From Mesorhabditis belari (taxonomy: Eukaryota; Nematoda; Chromadorea; Rhabditida; Rhabditidae), in contig CAUEEP010000724.1 in the NCBI GenBank assembly GCA_958450365.1, forward strand, positions 1,148,001 to 1,212,000: a DNA stretch of 64,000 bases, in the 5' to 3' direction. The position numbers were made by a program, and so were the translations under genes. The first letter of the stretch is position 1. The number at the start of each line of letters is the position of its first letter. The notes under the pieces were generated by a model. It was not told where the DNA came from, searched no databases, and worked only from the letters and a program-made list of their open reading frames with translations. This document shows positions 1-12,075 of this stretch, one piece after another.

Positions 1-159
1 GAAAGAAGACTTATATCATCGAGCTCCGAAAATTCCCTTAAATTTTCAAACGTGTTTTTACACGAGTTACATGGGCCATTGAGTTGATTTTAAAACTGGA
101 TTTTGCTCAGAATTTTGTGTAGAATCTGATGCACTAAGTCTCGTAGCTTAACTCAAGCT

Positions 160-3100
160 TCACTCAACGCTAAATTGAAATAGTTTCCTAGTCAGCTGAG
201 TGAGCGGGGCTTCATTTTTTGCTGCTAATATTAAGGAAAATACGATACCCGATAACTCATTGAATAGATCATCGTTTAACGACAGAAGATCCAATGTATT
301 CTTCGAGAATCCTTTTGATTTATCATCGCTTTTCCCACGATCCAACACTGGTGGCGGAGTCAATTTTGGAACGCACGAGTCACCGAATAAAGTAGGTAAA
401 GAAGCCAGCGAGGGAGCGGTGTTTTCCTGGAAAGTACAGGGTGACCAAGAATTACCGCAACAACGTCGTATTATGTTATGAGCCTCATTTCACTTTTTGC
501 TTACTTGTTTTTATGGTTTTTGTTTATTTTTCTTATTTTATGGTATGATTACTAACTTTCAATACATTAATATGGTTGTTTTTAGGAATGGTGAAAGCTC
601 CACATCGTCTCCGCGTCACCACATCGACAAGCGATCCTTGAGCTCAAGCGGCAGCGTGTTCGAGCACAAAGCTCAAAGCGAGATCTCAAAGCGCCTGAAT
701 GTCCCCAGAAGCCGCGTTTCTCGAACCATTCAACGTTATGAAACTCTGGACACAGTTTCTGATCGATCCAGGGATCGGATCGCCCTGGAAGAGGTGCAAA
801 ACGAACAGCGGTTACTCCGGCTAATGTCAAGAAAGTGCGCGATCGTCCAAGATTAAACCCTAACCAATCGGCTCGAGGAATGGCACAGAAAATGGGTCTG
901 AAGAGAAGCTCCGTCAACACAATCATCAAGAAAAAGTGGCCTGAGTCTGAGTCTGAGAGGCCAGCTAGCTCACCCGATCTTAACTCATTGGATTACTCAG
1001 TTTGGAGTGTTCTTGTAGCCAGGGCATGTGCAGAACCACATAAAAATATCGAAAGTTTGAAGAAGGCGCTCATCAAAGCATGGATCCCAAGCTTTGATGA
1101 GCTTTGATGAGCCTCGATGATGCCTATTTGCTCGCCACGGTTTCCCAAACGGTCAACGCGTTTCCCAAACGTTTGCAGGCCTGTCTGAATGCCGATGGAG
1201 GCAAATTTGAATTTAATTGTTAATTTGTTACTGTTATATGTTGAATAAAGATATTTAAGTTAACTTTTCGAGATGGGTTGCATATTTGGTTAAAAGCCAA
1301 GCCTTTTGTGTGTGTGTGTTGCGGTAATTCTTGGTCACTCTGTAGTTTAACTTGAAATTGCGTCGTTTAACTTGAATTTCCTTATACATAAAGCTTTAGC
1401 ATCAAATCGATAAACACACCTTTTCTTGTTCACCGAATTGGCCAATTCTTTTCCGTAAAAGCAACTCAGCAACAAAATCCGGCATTCAGTGCACCAGAAA
1501 GGATGCGTTTACTAATTTGAGCCCAAAGAACGATAATTGATCACCGGATCAATTGATACTCGACAAGAAAAGGTTACCCGATCAATTGTCAATCTTTCAA
1601 ACGCCTCTTCGCCCACTTCATCTTGATCACCGATCAGTGGACTCTCGGCTCGATCCTCGCCATCACCAAACCGAATCTACAATTATTTTTTCATCGTTTA
1701 CAAGTAAAATTTGGGCAAAATTATCCGGATTTCCTTTGAAAATGCCTTAAGATTATAGGGTGTCTCAAAATTATCCAGACAACTTTTTTGGAGAAGAAAT
1801 TTTCGCGTGTTTAATCTATTTCAAAGTCTCAAGTGTTAGAGGATTGTAGCTTTTGATCTTGGCTACATTTCTCTATCAAAAACTTTCCAATCGGATGTAT
1901 AGAGCTCGCTTAACAAGTCCTTGAATGAGCATGAGTCATCTTGGAAAAAAAATCATCGTTTTCGAAAGTTTTAAACTCTCAACAATTGCCCAAAAATCAA
2001 CAAATTCTTTAGTTTTTTCTGTTTTCAACGAACTGGAATCATTAGAATGCAAATTGTTGAAATGCAAATTGACATTTCTTTCTTCAATTACTCACCCCAT
2101 TTTGTGGAATCAATCTCTCTTCACTGGGCGAATCTCGGCCAAACAAATACCGTAAGCTCGTCTCGTCGTGTTCATCAAAGCGTAGCAGGCTGAAAATGCT
2201 TCTCTTTCTTATTTTGATCCTTTAATTCGTCTAATTTACTTAATTAACCCCATAAACTGGGCACAATTTACGCTAATTGCTATAGAGTACCGTAGTTTAC
2301 AGTAACTTGCGTGAAACACGAGCAAAAACGTCTTTTGAGACACGAGTAAAAACGTCTTTTGTAGCCTCATAATGTTATATCTTCTTTAGTCTCAAAAGAT
2401 TCAAAAGACAAAAGAAAGAAGATATAACATTATCAGGCTAACTAACGTTGCCAAGATTTTCAGCTCAATAGAGCTAGGAAACCCGAAGCCGGAGTCGAAC
2501 CGGAGGTCTGGAGAGGCTTGGCTTTTACGTAACAGCGACGCTAACCAATACACCACGTTGTTGTGCGAAGATCCCTTCGAAAAAGTCCCTTTTGCTTCTA
2601 GCCACTCAATATAGCTAGGAAACCCGAAGCCGGAGTTGCACTCGAGGTCCGGAGATGTTTCGTAACAGCGACGCTAGCCAATACACCACGTTGTTGTGTG
2701 AAAACCCCTCCGAAAAAGTGCCTTTTGCTTCTAGCCACTCAGTACAACTAGGACCCCGAAGCCGGAGTCGAACCGGAGGTCTGGAGAGGCTTGGCTTTTA
2801 CGTAACAGCGACGCTAACCAATACACCACGAGCTGGGCGAACACGCATCCGAAAAAGTCCCTTTTGCTTCTTAGCCACTCAGTAAAACTAGGAAACCTGA
2901 AGTTAGGGTCGAACCCGAGGTCTGGAGATGTTTAGTAACAGCGACGCTAACCAATATACCACGCAGCCATTCCACAGCCCTCTCAAAAAGTTCCCTTTTG
3001 TTTCTAGCCACTCAGTACAACTAGGAAACCCGAAGCCGGAGTCGAAGTCGGAGTCGGAGCCGGAGCTGGAGTCGAACTCGAGGTCTGGAGATGTTTCGTA

Positions 3101-6100
3101 ACAGCGACGCTAACCAATACACCACGGAGTTCTGCCTAGATGCCTCCGAAAAAGCCCCTTTTCTTTCTTCTAGCCGTGCTAAAGTTAGCTTCTTCAGCTG
3201 CGGGGATAAAGTTCAATTTGATGACCCAACAATTTGCACACAAACTCACTCCGGTTGTTGTTGTTGTTCCTCAGCTTTCTCCTGTTCCTCCAGTTCTTTC
3301 ACTTTATCCAAGCTCTCTTGTCGAATTTTTTGTGCCACTTTTCGAGACGGTTCGATGAGTTCCTAAGGAACATTTGAGTGTTCTAAGATTTAGGAAATCT
3401 ATCTCTATAAAATAGAAATCTAAAAATATCTCCTTTATTATCCAATTTACCGTCAAAATCTCGAAATCGTAGTGATCGTAGACGGAGAGATTTTTCGCCA
3501 ACGTCGCATAGATCGTTGACGTTTTTTGATAGTAAGTTGTTAGAAGTTCAAGGTATCTGGAAACATAAATCTTTTTTAAATTAAACAAGTTTTAACAAAA
3601 CTCTTTATAACTTGGAAATCTTTGATTGAAATTTTCCCACCTTCCCAGTAAATGCGACAAAAGATGAGAGCGACTCGCTGAGAGCAATTCGACCTGAAGT
3701 TTCACGTTTTTAAAACGGCGGATTTGCAAAAGTGTACTTTGCACTCTAACGCTAACTAGTACATTTATAATAAGCCAATTTATTTAAATTTATAATATGA
3801 TAACATATTCCAAGCTCTGGCTTACGAGTCCTAGACCTGTAAGCCAGAGTCAAGATCTGCCTAGAGCTGGCTGAGTCTAGGCAGTTGAGTCAAGCCTAAC
3901 GGGTTAGCAGTCTTGTGAGTCAAGCCTGGAGCAAGTAAGGCAGGCAAGGCCAGCTCAAGATCAACTTGGACTAGGATGAGAAACTCTAGGACTCCAGATC
4001 TGACCCGAGTTCGGCCAGAGTCAGTCAGAGGTAAAGCTGGAGCAAAGTCAGGCAAAACCAGAAGTCAAGTTTATCTGACTAACTGGTTAGCAAGTAATAA
4101 AAACAGCTTAAGTTTGCAAAAGGCAGGTCCAGAGCCCGGCCCGACCAGGCTCGGCCAGGTCCGCCCCGGCCAGATCTAAGGCCCGACTAAGCCTGCCCCG
4201 GCGCGACCAGCCCCGGCCAGATCCGGCCAGGCCAGGCCCGAGCAGGCCGAATCCGGCCAGGCCAAGCCCGAGCAGGCCAGGTCCGGCCAGGCCAGGCCCG
4301 AGCAGGCCAAATCCGGCCAGGCCAAGCCCGAGCAGGCCAGGTCCGAGCAGGCCAGGTCCGGCCAGGCCAGGCCCGAGCAGGCCAAATCCGGCCAGGCCAG
4401 GCCCGAGCAGGCCAGGTCCGGCCAGGCCAGGTCCAGCCAGGCCAGGTCCAGCCAGGCCAGGCCCGAGCAGGCCAGGTCCGGCCAGAGCCCGATATGCTCC
4501 ATTTCCAGAAAATTCCCCCGAGAAACTCGCTGAGTATTCCCGTGGAACGTACTGTTTTGGCGAATTCCGGAAATTTTCCACAGAAATCTTCCGGCAAGCC
4601 TTCTCGTTGGAATTTCCCGGCTCCGCGGGAATACTTTGTACGAGAAAAGTACGCTCCGCCGGAAATACGGCCTCTAGAATCCTAGTAGTTTTTGTGGGTC
4701 ATAAAGCGAGTCAGCCATACTAACTATATCAGCATTGTCTGTCCCTTTAAAATAAGGTAAACTGGCCGAAGTATGAATTTTCGTCTACCTTCTGCAATGT
4801 GTCCTCCTTGAGTCGATCCAGCCTTTCCTTATTCAATCGAACCGTCGTTTGCACTTCTCGGAAACGCTCCATTTGTCGGCGATTCGTCGGCTCGAGCTGA
4901 AAATGTGAGAAGAGTTTTCAAAAGTTAAAAAAAAACTCTAATTGTTACTCTAATTGAGACAATTTGAGAGACGACAACGCTGAGATTGTTAAACACTTTC
5001 GCTATTTGTTTCCACATCCATTCATCGCCCACTCACCTCATCACTTTCCTGTTTCATCCACAACAAACTGCCCCTGTACTCGGTTCGACAACGCTCGGCC
5101 GCTTCAGCTGTTTGCCCACAATCGAAGATGGCTCTCTCATTGAAAACACACAATTCCTCGTAAAATCTAGAAAGCTTTAATCTAGAAGAGAATTTGGTTC
5201 TTGATAAACTATCTCTCTGAATCTATCTCTCTGAATCTACCTCTCTGAATGAGTAAGCAAGCTTTTGGACTTTTGAATGAGTAAACAAGCATGAGCATGA
5301 ATGAGTGGTATTGGAATGTGATATTATAGGGTTATACGTCGTTCCAACCAATTACCCCCATGTCCATCAATTTGCATTAACACTTAATCACGATGGACAA
5401 AACAAAACACACAAACAAAGGGTAATTATTAGAGGAAAAATAGAGATGGAGGATTCAGAGATCGTTTTTTCCAACTTCTGAACGAAGCAAAAGCTCCGCT
5501 TTCAGCTTCGAACAGCTTTATGTGGCTTTCCAAATGATGTCGAACAATTGTACTATTTATTTCTCCATTTAGCCACTCCCCCAGGCGTACAATTGATTGT
5601 GTTTATGAATTAAAAGTTGAATTTTGAGAATATAACCGTGATGCACTTGGGAGTATAGCCGTATAGTATCCTAAATTTTTACAACCTACTACAGAGGCAC
5701 TTTTCTATTATACCGTGCAAAATTTTGATGTTAAAAGCTACAAAACAATTGATCCCTGTGCGCGATTGAACTTTTTGATGGATGCAAATTTTAATAACGC
5801 TTATTTTGCGAGGGTATAGTGGGATTGTAATGTGTTCATTGCTGGAAAAAAAAAGTCGATTACGTATGAAATAATACATATAAAATAATTGGTATATATG
5901 TCGTAGCCGATTATGAATTTCAGCCGATTATGATTGATGCATGGGCACAATTGCAGAGGTACAACAGGATTGTATTCAATAATTTGTTTACTTTTGATTT
6001 TCGATTTTAAAAAGAACACATTTCAGGCTTTCAAATACTAAATGGAGCTAAATTGGATGGATCAATCTCGGGAAAATTGAATATCGTTGTCGTTGTCGTT

Positions 6101-8932
6101 GTTATCGTTGTTGTCGTTGTCGTTGTCGTTGTTGTCGTTGTTGTCGCTGTTGTCGCTGTTGTCGCTGTTGTCGTTGTTGTCGTTGTTGTCGCTGTCGTTG
6201 TTGTTATCGTTGTTGTTGTCGTTGTTGTGTCGCTTTGTCTGATTTTTCCTGCCTTTCAGGACTGATCTATTCAATTCTCATCTATTTCGTCTCATTTGAA
6301 AGCCTTGAATGTGTTCTTTTAACATATACCAGCCAAGATTTTGGGAGTGGGACAAATGCGACCTTTTTTTGCGCACTCGGACATTTGCGCACCTTTTTTT
6401 CCGCACTTAGCGCATTAGCGCACTTTTTTTCGCGTTTTAAAAAAGCTCTAAAAAGCTAATATTGACCAATTTCTATTCCAAAAGTTGTTTTTCTATTTTT
6501 CTAGGTAATTTTAGGGCGTAGAATCGAAATTTTGACATATCAGAGCTTGTGGAAACAAACGGACGGAGTTATACAAAGAGAAAAATCGACAATTTGTAAA
6601 TCAACAATTTTCTGTCATTTGATCTAGCCGTTTTGTCTTTTAAATTGGTTCCACACGCTCTGTTATGTCAAAATTTGAATTCGACACCCTCAAATTACCT
6701 AGAAAAACAACATTTGGAATAGAAATTGGTTAATGGAAATATTAGCTTTTTTAAAACGCGAAAAAAGGTGCGCTAATGGGCAAGGTGAAAAAAAGGTGCG
6801 CAAATGTCCGGGTGCAAAAAAGGTCGCATTTGTCCCACTCCCAAGATTTTTATTATAACAATCAAAAAACAAGCTAAAGATTTAGTCCTGAAGCTCTCAA
6901 ACTCGCTAGATTGCCAGTTGTACTAGTTTATGCTAAAATTACGACTAAATTCATTCTTTTTATTACTGTATTGTAAATCCTTTCACATATTACAGTTCTA
7001 ACATTTCTTAGAGCTTTAATCCCTCAATTAGCCTTCGAACAAACCCCACCTCAACAACGGATTGCAAATGGCGGCTCTTTGGTGTGAAGCGAAGAGGAAA
7101 GCTCTGCCCACGGCGATCATTACCTAACAAAAAGTTGTTGCAAATTGCAAAGTTGCAAATGTTTATCGAATTTTCAAATCTCAGACATAAATACTGTAAG
7201 TCTGTTCGAAAAAAAATTGTAATTTACCCACCTTTTTCGTCTCTTCTCTTCTCTGCAACTTTCCTCGATCTTTCAAAAATTTGCCGACCCCATTCTCGGC
7301 GTGTGCCGCGTCTAGAAGCATTTTGTTTTCTTTTTTGTTTCTTCAGCATCTTTTTTTCATTCTTAATTATCTTAATTATACCGTATTTCTTCTAATAAAA
7401 GCTCATCCCGTTTTCACTAACTTTAAACATTCACGGCTTAACGCTGTTTTGAAGAAATTGAGAAATTTGAGCTAGAAATTGAGTGCTATACAAGAGCAAA
7501 AGCAAATACAAAAGCCAAAAGCCAAAAGCCATACAAGTCTACCAAAAGATAGCCCTGATTCTCTACTATTTTTTGATGCCAAAAGTAAATTGAACAAGCA
7601 TCTGCGTGATGAAATATGAGCGTTTCTTTAAGCTCACCTTAGACTACGCTATGAGCCTATACGATGCGCTTTCTATTAGAAGAAATACGGTCTTTTGATT
7701 TCTCAAAAACTCACCCAAAAGAAACCCGTGATAGTAGTGAGCCGCTTCTAGCAGCAAATCGCTTGTCGTTTTGATCGAGTTGAATAGGGACAACTGAGCG
7801 TCCAAGTCCGCGTCGGAGGCTGTCAACAGCTCATCCTCCTTAATTCAATATCAAACAACAGCTCATCCTCCTTAATCCAATATCAAACAACAGCTCATCC
7901 TCCTTAATTCAATATCAAGCAACAGCTCATCCTCCTTAATTCAATATCAAGCAACAGCTCATCCTCCTTAATCCAATATCAAGCAACAGCTCATCCTCCT
8001 TAATCCAATATCAAACAACAGCTCATCCTCCTTAATTCAATATCAAGCAACAGCTCATCCTCCTTAATTCAATATCAAACAACAGCTCATCCTCCTTAAT
8101 TCAATATTAAACAACAGCTCATCCTCCTTAATTCAATATCAAGCAACAGCTCATCCTCCTTAATTCAATATCAAACAACAGCTCGTCCTCCTTAATTCAA
8201 TATCAAACAACAGCTCATCCTCCTTAATTCAATATCAAAATACAAAAATATTTTCGAGCATTTCGAATGGCGGTAATATGGGAATTTGATTTTTGTGGGT
8301 AATGCGGTATATTAATTTTTAAAAACTAAGGCTAGAGACTGCAGTTTAGCCCCCTCCGCCCCAGCTAATGGCCATCAAAAGTGATTTTTCTGTCTCACTG
8401 AACGGTGAGATTTCGCAAACGTGAATCCAAAACACTTTGTATTTCACAATACTTTACGAAAGTTCAGATCTAAGATCAGGAAAGTGCAAGAAATAGAACT
8501 CTACTGAAAAGTTGCACAAATTCTTTGTCTTTGCCTTTCAATGTCTTTGCCTTTCAATGCCTTTCAATCAATGCCTTTGCAAGTGTGTATATCAATTAGA
8601 AATTGTTAAAAATCATATCAAGTATCAATTAGTGAGCTCATTTTTAATATAAAATGATCCAAATGGTGAAAAACGATCCGAACAAAACATCAACCGATGG
8701 AAGCCAAGTGATGAGGGATCAATTTAACAAGGTTGTATCGCCGGAAACGATCAGACGACGATAATATATTTTATCAAAGAGTCAAGCTTTCTATCGGACT
8801 TTGTTTCCTTTTTATTTCACTCACCTTTTTGCCCATTTTTGTTCGAATCATCTGTTTTGCCGTCCAGTAATGCCTTTTCAGTTTCGTCACCGTGTTCTCA
8901 TCAAAGCGATCGAGGAAACGATCGAAATTCAT
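160..8932 (-). CDS. ric-19: RIC-19 / ICA69 (islet cell autoantigen 1) homologue, complete, 12 exons
   Basis: Exons on the minus strand, 5' to 3': 8932-8825, 7838-7715, 7311-7232, 7123-7050, 5166-5037, 4896-4789, 3693-3641, 3556-3451, 3362-3250, 2189-2096, 1676-1578, 426-160. All are GT..AG and in phase, giving 451 aa (human ICA69 is about 480). Residues 1-270 match the ICA69 arfaptin-homology/BAR domain: KRHYWTAKQ, ASDADLDAQLSLFNSI, GKFLKDRG, CRTEYRGSLLWMK, QMERFREVQTTVRL and LLSASRSHLLSHLL follow in family order. An acidic linker leads to the short conserved C-terminal exon. ICA69 proteins are Rab2/Rab6-linked BAR proteins acting in dense-core vesicle maturation at the Golgi in neurons and endocrine cells. 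An acceptor-like CAG four bases before the ATG suggests spliced-leader addition. Oddities are the AAG acceptor of exon 2, repeated 12 times upstream, and a transposon in the last intron. Confidence 0.95.
437..1342 (+). mobile_element. Tc1/mariner-type element, internally deleted, inserted in ric-19 intron 11
   Basis: The inverted ends CAGGGTGACCAAGAATTACC (437) and its reverse complement ending at 1342 are each flanked by TA. Inside are remains of a transposase on the plus strand: a helix-turn-helix part (ISKRLNVPRSRVSRTIQRYE) and the end of the catalytic core (SSPDLNSLDYSVWSVL). They are fused near 943 with the middle of the catalytic domain missing. It cannot make transposase but could have been mobilised in trans. 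Confidence 0.85.
1576..1935. repeat. Dispersed repeat beginning GGTGTCTCAAAATTATCC
   Basis: The roughly 180-bp stretch from 1758 (AATTATCCAGACAACTTTTT onward) recurs at about 43640-43830. A related, rearranged copy in inverted orientation lies at 33640-33870 (shared CATAGAGAAATGTAGCCAAG core). It starts right after ric-19 exon 11 in transcription order and looks like a degraded DNA transposon end. Confidence 0.55.
2465..3135 (-). repeat. Tandem array of about 6 tRNA-like (SINE-type) units in ric-19 intron 9
   Basis: On the minus strand each unit of roughly 90-140 bp has an A-box-like TGGTGTATTGGTTAGCGTC and, about 35-45 bases on, a B-box-like GGTTCGACTCC, then CGGCTTCGGGTTTCCTA. Anticodon and acceptor stems do not pair well, so these look like tRNA-derived repeats or pseudogenes, not functional tRNAs. 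Units start near 2480, 2620, 2745, 2885, 3020 and 3060 and differ in length between the boxes. Confidence 0.7.
4125..4490. repeat. GC-rich 10-mer minisatellite in ric-19 intron 6
   Basis: About 36 copies of interleaved 10-mers such as AGGCCAGGTC, CGGCCAGGCC and CGAGCAGGCC. It is strikingly GC-rich against the AT-rich surroundings. Open frames in three phases result only from the repeat. Confidence 0.9.
6083..6232. repeat. (GTCGTT/GTTGTC)n microsatellite in ric-19 intron 4
   Basis: About 150 bp of mixed GTC/GTT triplets. It reads as polyvaline on plus and Asn/Asp on minus; neither looks like a real gene. Confidence 0.9.
6343..6842. mobile_element. hAT-like foldback MITE, 500 bp, in ric-19 intron 4
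   Basis: Ends GGGAGTGGGACAAATGCGAC and the inverse GTCGCATTTGTCCCACTCCC, flanked by an exact 8-bp duplication AAGATTTT (6335-6342 and 6843-6850). The two halves are near-complete inverted repeats around 6590, so the transcript would fold into a long hairpin. Relatives are at 18526-18903, 36690-37300 and 55664-56032. Confidence 0.85.
7824..8239 (-). repeat. 32-bp minisatellite, 13 copies, each carrying a copy of the ric-19 exon 2 splice acceptor
   Basis: Unit CAACAGCTCATCCTCCTTAA + TTCAATATCAAA, exactly 32 bp. On the minus (coding) strand every unit reads ATTGAATTAAG|GAGGATGAG, which is the intron 1 acceptor plus the first codons (E-D-E) of exon 2. The true boundary at 7838 lies in the exon-proximal copy; 12 further acceptors lie upstream at 32-nt steps (7870 to 8222). 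Confidence 0.95.
8645..8765 (+). mobile_element. Tc1-like transposase fragment in ric-19 intron 1
   Basis: About 110 bp encoding IQMVKNDPNKTSTDGSQ..., the linker of a Tc1 transposase DNA-binding region. It is nearly identical to part of the larger copy at 11239-12075. Confidence 0.75.
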
Positions 8933-9117
8933 GCCGCTGAAAAGGAAAAGGAATTGAAAATTTGAAATTCTAGAAAAAAGCTTTACTAGTTTTTTTTAAA
9001 AATTAATTTTTATAAGTCTAACAAGTTACAATTCTAACAGTTTTTATTAGCTGTTAGAATTGTAGCTTTTATTAGCTAAATGGGACTTACGATTGGGCAT
9101 TACCATAATTATCCTTA

Positions 9118-10005
9118 CTTACTTACCGTAAATACTGTAATAGTACCCCATAATGACCCATAATGGGGTACGATCCGCGCGAAATAAGGCAAAAAAAAAA
9201 CGCTCTCGATCAGAATTTCACGTTTGAATATCCATTCGACGCAGAAAATTGTGCTGAATCGAATGGTGAAGAAATTATCGAAATCCGTCTGACTCGATTT
9301 TTTAAAATCGCCTTTTATCGAAAAAACCGCACTTTTGCAATCAACTCGCTCGCCGCGACCAACTTTCGGTGGCTCGTTCTCAGCGTGGTCGAAAGATTGC
9401 GCCCTCAAAACCGATAACTTTTGTGTGGGCGTGTGCAAAGATCGTTCTCAGCGTGGTGGAAAAACTAATTTTTAGTTTTGCATGCTTAGAGAGCTAAAAC
9501 AAAGCAAAAAAAAGCGCATTTTGGCTGTGTCCCGGATTCGCCCATTTAACCAAAAAGGCATCAAGTCTTCGCAGAGATGATCAATTTTTATTTTTTTGGT
9601 ATCAAAATGATCTTTGCACATGCCCACACAAAAGTTATCGGTTTTGAGGGCGCAATCTTTCGACCACGCTGAGAACGGGCCACCGAAAGTTGGTCGCGGC
9701 GAGCGAGTTGATTGTAAAAGTGCGGTTTTTTCGATAAAAGGCGATTTTAAAAAATCGAGTCAGACGGATTTCGATAATTTCTTCACCATTCGATTCAGCA
9801 CAATTTTCTGCGTCGAATGGATATTCAAACGTGAAATTCTGATAGAGAACACCATTTCGCGCGGATGTGGGTGGGCCCATAATGACGGTGCGGAGTGTTG
9901 CGTAGTCTAACTTTGAACGAGTTTTTCTCGACACTGGTTTATGCTACAATGCGCGCTTAGGTATCAAAAAATAGCCCGGAATTTTAGCTATTTTTTGATA
10001 CCTGG
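9118..10005. mobile_element. Large palindrome nested in a TACCGTAAATACTG-type MITE
   Basis: Arms 9205-9448 and 9608-9846 are reverse complements over about 240 bp with only scattered differences, separated by about 160 bp. The left outer end (TTACCGTAAATACTGTAATA, 9123) and right-hand sequence (GACGGTGCGGAGTGTTGCGT, 9886) belong to the MITE family whose clean copy is 54023-54300. So the palindrome appears to have inserted into one. Mirror-image open frames in the arms are not genes. Confidence 0.75.
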
Positions 10006-11238
10006 AGGAGGGGGGCACTTCAATATCTGGAGGAGGGGAGGGGCAGATTTTGGTATAGATTTCAGAGGTTCAGCGGACGACCCCAAAGACCTCTGGCCAA
10101 CTAACATTCGTATAATAATGTAGCCCTGAATAAGATCTATCTAAAACATACCAATGTCAGTTGGCAAGAGGTCTTTGCGGTCGTCCCCTGGCCAACATAC
10201 CAAAATCTGCCCCCCGATACTATTGTTGATCCGGGAAAACGTGGTCAACTGCAGTGAATGCGAAGCGCAACTTCGTTAAATTTATTAGGTAAAATACTAA
10301 AACATTTACAAGTCTGATAACATCAAAAGTATAACCTTCATGATTTCTTGAACTCCGCAAGGCCTCAGCAATCCAGCAGTTAACCTCAGGTTCCAATATA
10401 AGGGTAAAAATCGGCGTGAAATCGATTTTTCCGATTATTTTTTCGCGTGAATTGATCAATTTGGGTTTAGGATGGGATAATATGCCATCCACAGTAAAAT
10501 TAGAAATCTGATTTTTGAAAAAATTGAAAAATAATTTTCGAAAAAAAATTTTATGTGGGGGACCATAGGGATTTTTTTGAAATTCAGTTTTGAAAATATT
10601 TTCACTTTTATGTTTTGTGAATTTTTGTTTGTTTTGTTTGTTTTGTTTGTTTTATTTGTTTTCTATATGTTTTAGACAAAGAACTATCGTTTAAAATAGT
10701 TTTTGACCAATTTTGAAATTTTCGATTCATGTGGGCGGATCGTTATCGATTTTTTGGGCGGTCGACTTTTTTTGCGCGGTCGATTTTGGCTTAGGAGTGA
10801 AAAATAGACGAGTATACCCTTTTATTCGAATAATTACGATAAATCCTAACCAAAACTTACAAGAACTTCATCAGTGAGAGATAGTTTTTAATAATTTTGC
10901 GGTAGATAATGTTTTTGGCGCGAGTGTGCGGTTATTTTCGTTTAAATTCGTCGAAAAAAAGGGGAAAAGGGATTGCTAAAACGAAAAACTCGGTCAATCG
11001 CCGACAATGAAGCAAATTTTTAGCAAAAAAACAAACCGGTTGTCTCAATTCGCTCAAAAAAATGAGCAATTTTCAGTAAACTTTTCAGTTATTCAGTGGC
11101 TGAATTTAGATGCACCAAGACTTTCATTAGATGCGCCAAGACTTTCTTTGTCGATTCGTATAAAAACTATTTAGATTGAACAATCCAAAGCCAAGAGCTG
11201 ATAAAAGTCGAAAAAGTTTGCAGATTTTCAAAAATAAA
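10006..11238. other. Intergenic AT-rich sequence, no gene seen
   Basis: Between ric-19 and the next gene. It holds G-rich GGAGGAGGGG motifs near 10005-10050, a TTTG-rich run near 10620-10665, and at 11107-11190 a segment (GATGCGCCAAGACTTTCT...) shared with 12870-12935. A 90-codon minus-strand frame at 10220-10492 has no recognisable features. Confidence 0.6.
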
Positions 11239-12075
11239 TACAGTGGTCCACAAAAGTACTGCCCCATTGATCGTTTTCATGATTATTCTTTTTGTTTCTC
11301 CTTCTATGAACATTAAGTGTATTATTTATATTCTAATATATTATTTAGATCCCTGAGATGAAAAATCTAGACACCCCGAAGAAGCTCCAAATCGCTAAGG
11401 CCCAGGAAAATGGGAAGGATGTGGCCAACCTCTTCAATTGCTCGATATGGACAGTGTGCCGCATTTTTTCTCAATCAAAAATCGGCAAAAACCTTCATCG
11501 AGGCCTCAAGAGTGGCCGACGACCAATCATAACCATAAAAGAAGATCGAGCCGTGATCCAAATGGTGAAAAACGATCCGAACAAAACATCAGCCGATGGA
11601 AGCCAAATGATGAGGGATCAATTTAACAAGGTTGTATCGCCGGAAACGATCAGACGACGATTAAATCAAGCTGGATTATCTGCAAGAAGAGTTGTCCGTA
11701 AACCTCTGATAAATTCTAAGCAGCGCCTTGACTTTGCACGGACCTACCGAAGTTGGACGACACCTGATAAGCTCCAAATCGCTATGGTCCAGGAAAATGG
11801 GATGCGGGAGAAGGATGTGGCCAACCTCCTCAATTGCTCGATATGGACAGTGCGCCGTATTTTTTCTCAATCAAAAGTCGGCAAAAACCTTCATCGAGGC
11901 CTCAAGAGTGGCCGACGACCAATCACAATCATAAAAGAAGATCGAGCCGTAATCCAAATGGTGAAAAACGATCCGAACAAAACATCAACCGATGATCGGG
12001 ATATGTTTAACAGAAAGGTTTAACCAAAAGGTTTAACCGAAATGTTTAACCGAAAGGCTTAACCGAAAATTTTTC
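11239..12075 (+). mobile_element. Tc1-like element with tandemly duplicated DNA-binding region
   Basis: Begins TACAGTGGTCCACAAAAGTA, a Tc1-type end. A 221-codon open frame (11358-12023) holds two successive copies of the transposase paired-like helix-turn-helix region (KDVANLFNCSIWTVCRIFSQ and KDVANLLNCSIWTVRRIFSQ, both with GLKSGRRP). It runs into short GTTTAACC repeats at 12005-12065. The catalytic DDE domain is absent. An internal tandem duplication of about 400 bp explains the structure. Confidence 0.8.

Noticed and set aside
200..481. Plus-strand open frame of 93 codons
   Set aside because: Begins at GTG, preceded by a stop, and antisense to the last ric-19 exon, which fits by phase and homology.
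4108..4597. Open frames of 108-157 codons (GLAGPGLLGPG repeats)
   Set aside because: Artefact of the GC-rich 10-mer minisatellite within a ric-19 intron.
6053..6274. Polyvaline and Asn/Asp-rich open frames
   Set aside because: GTC/GTT microsatellite read on two strands.
7824..8239. Regular 32-bp units resembling a CRISPR-like array
   Set aside because: Uninterrupted tandem copies without spacers, explained by the ric-19 exon junction.
9163..9934. Four 84-107 codon frames with the same peptide on both strands
   Set aside because: They are the two arms of a palindrome; no known domain.
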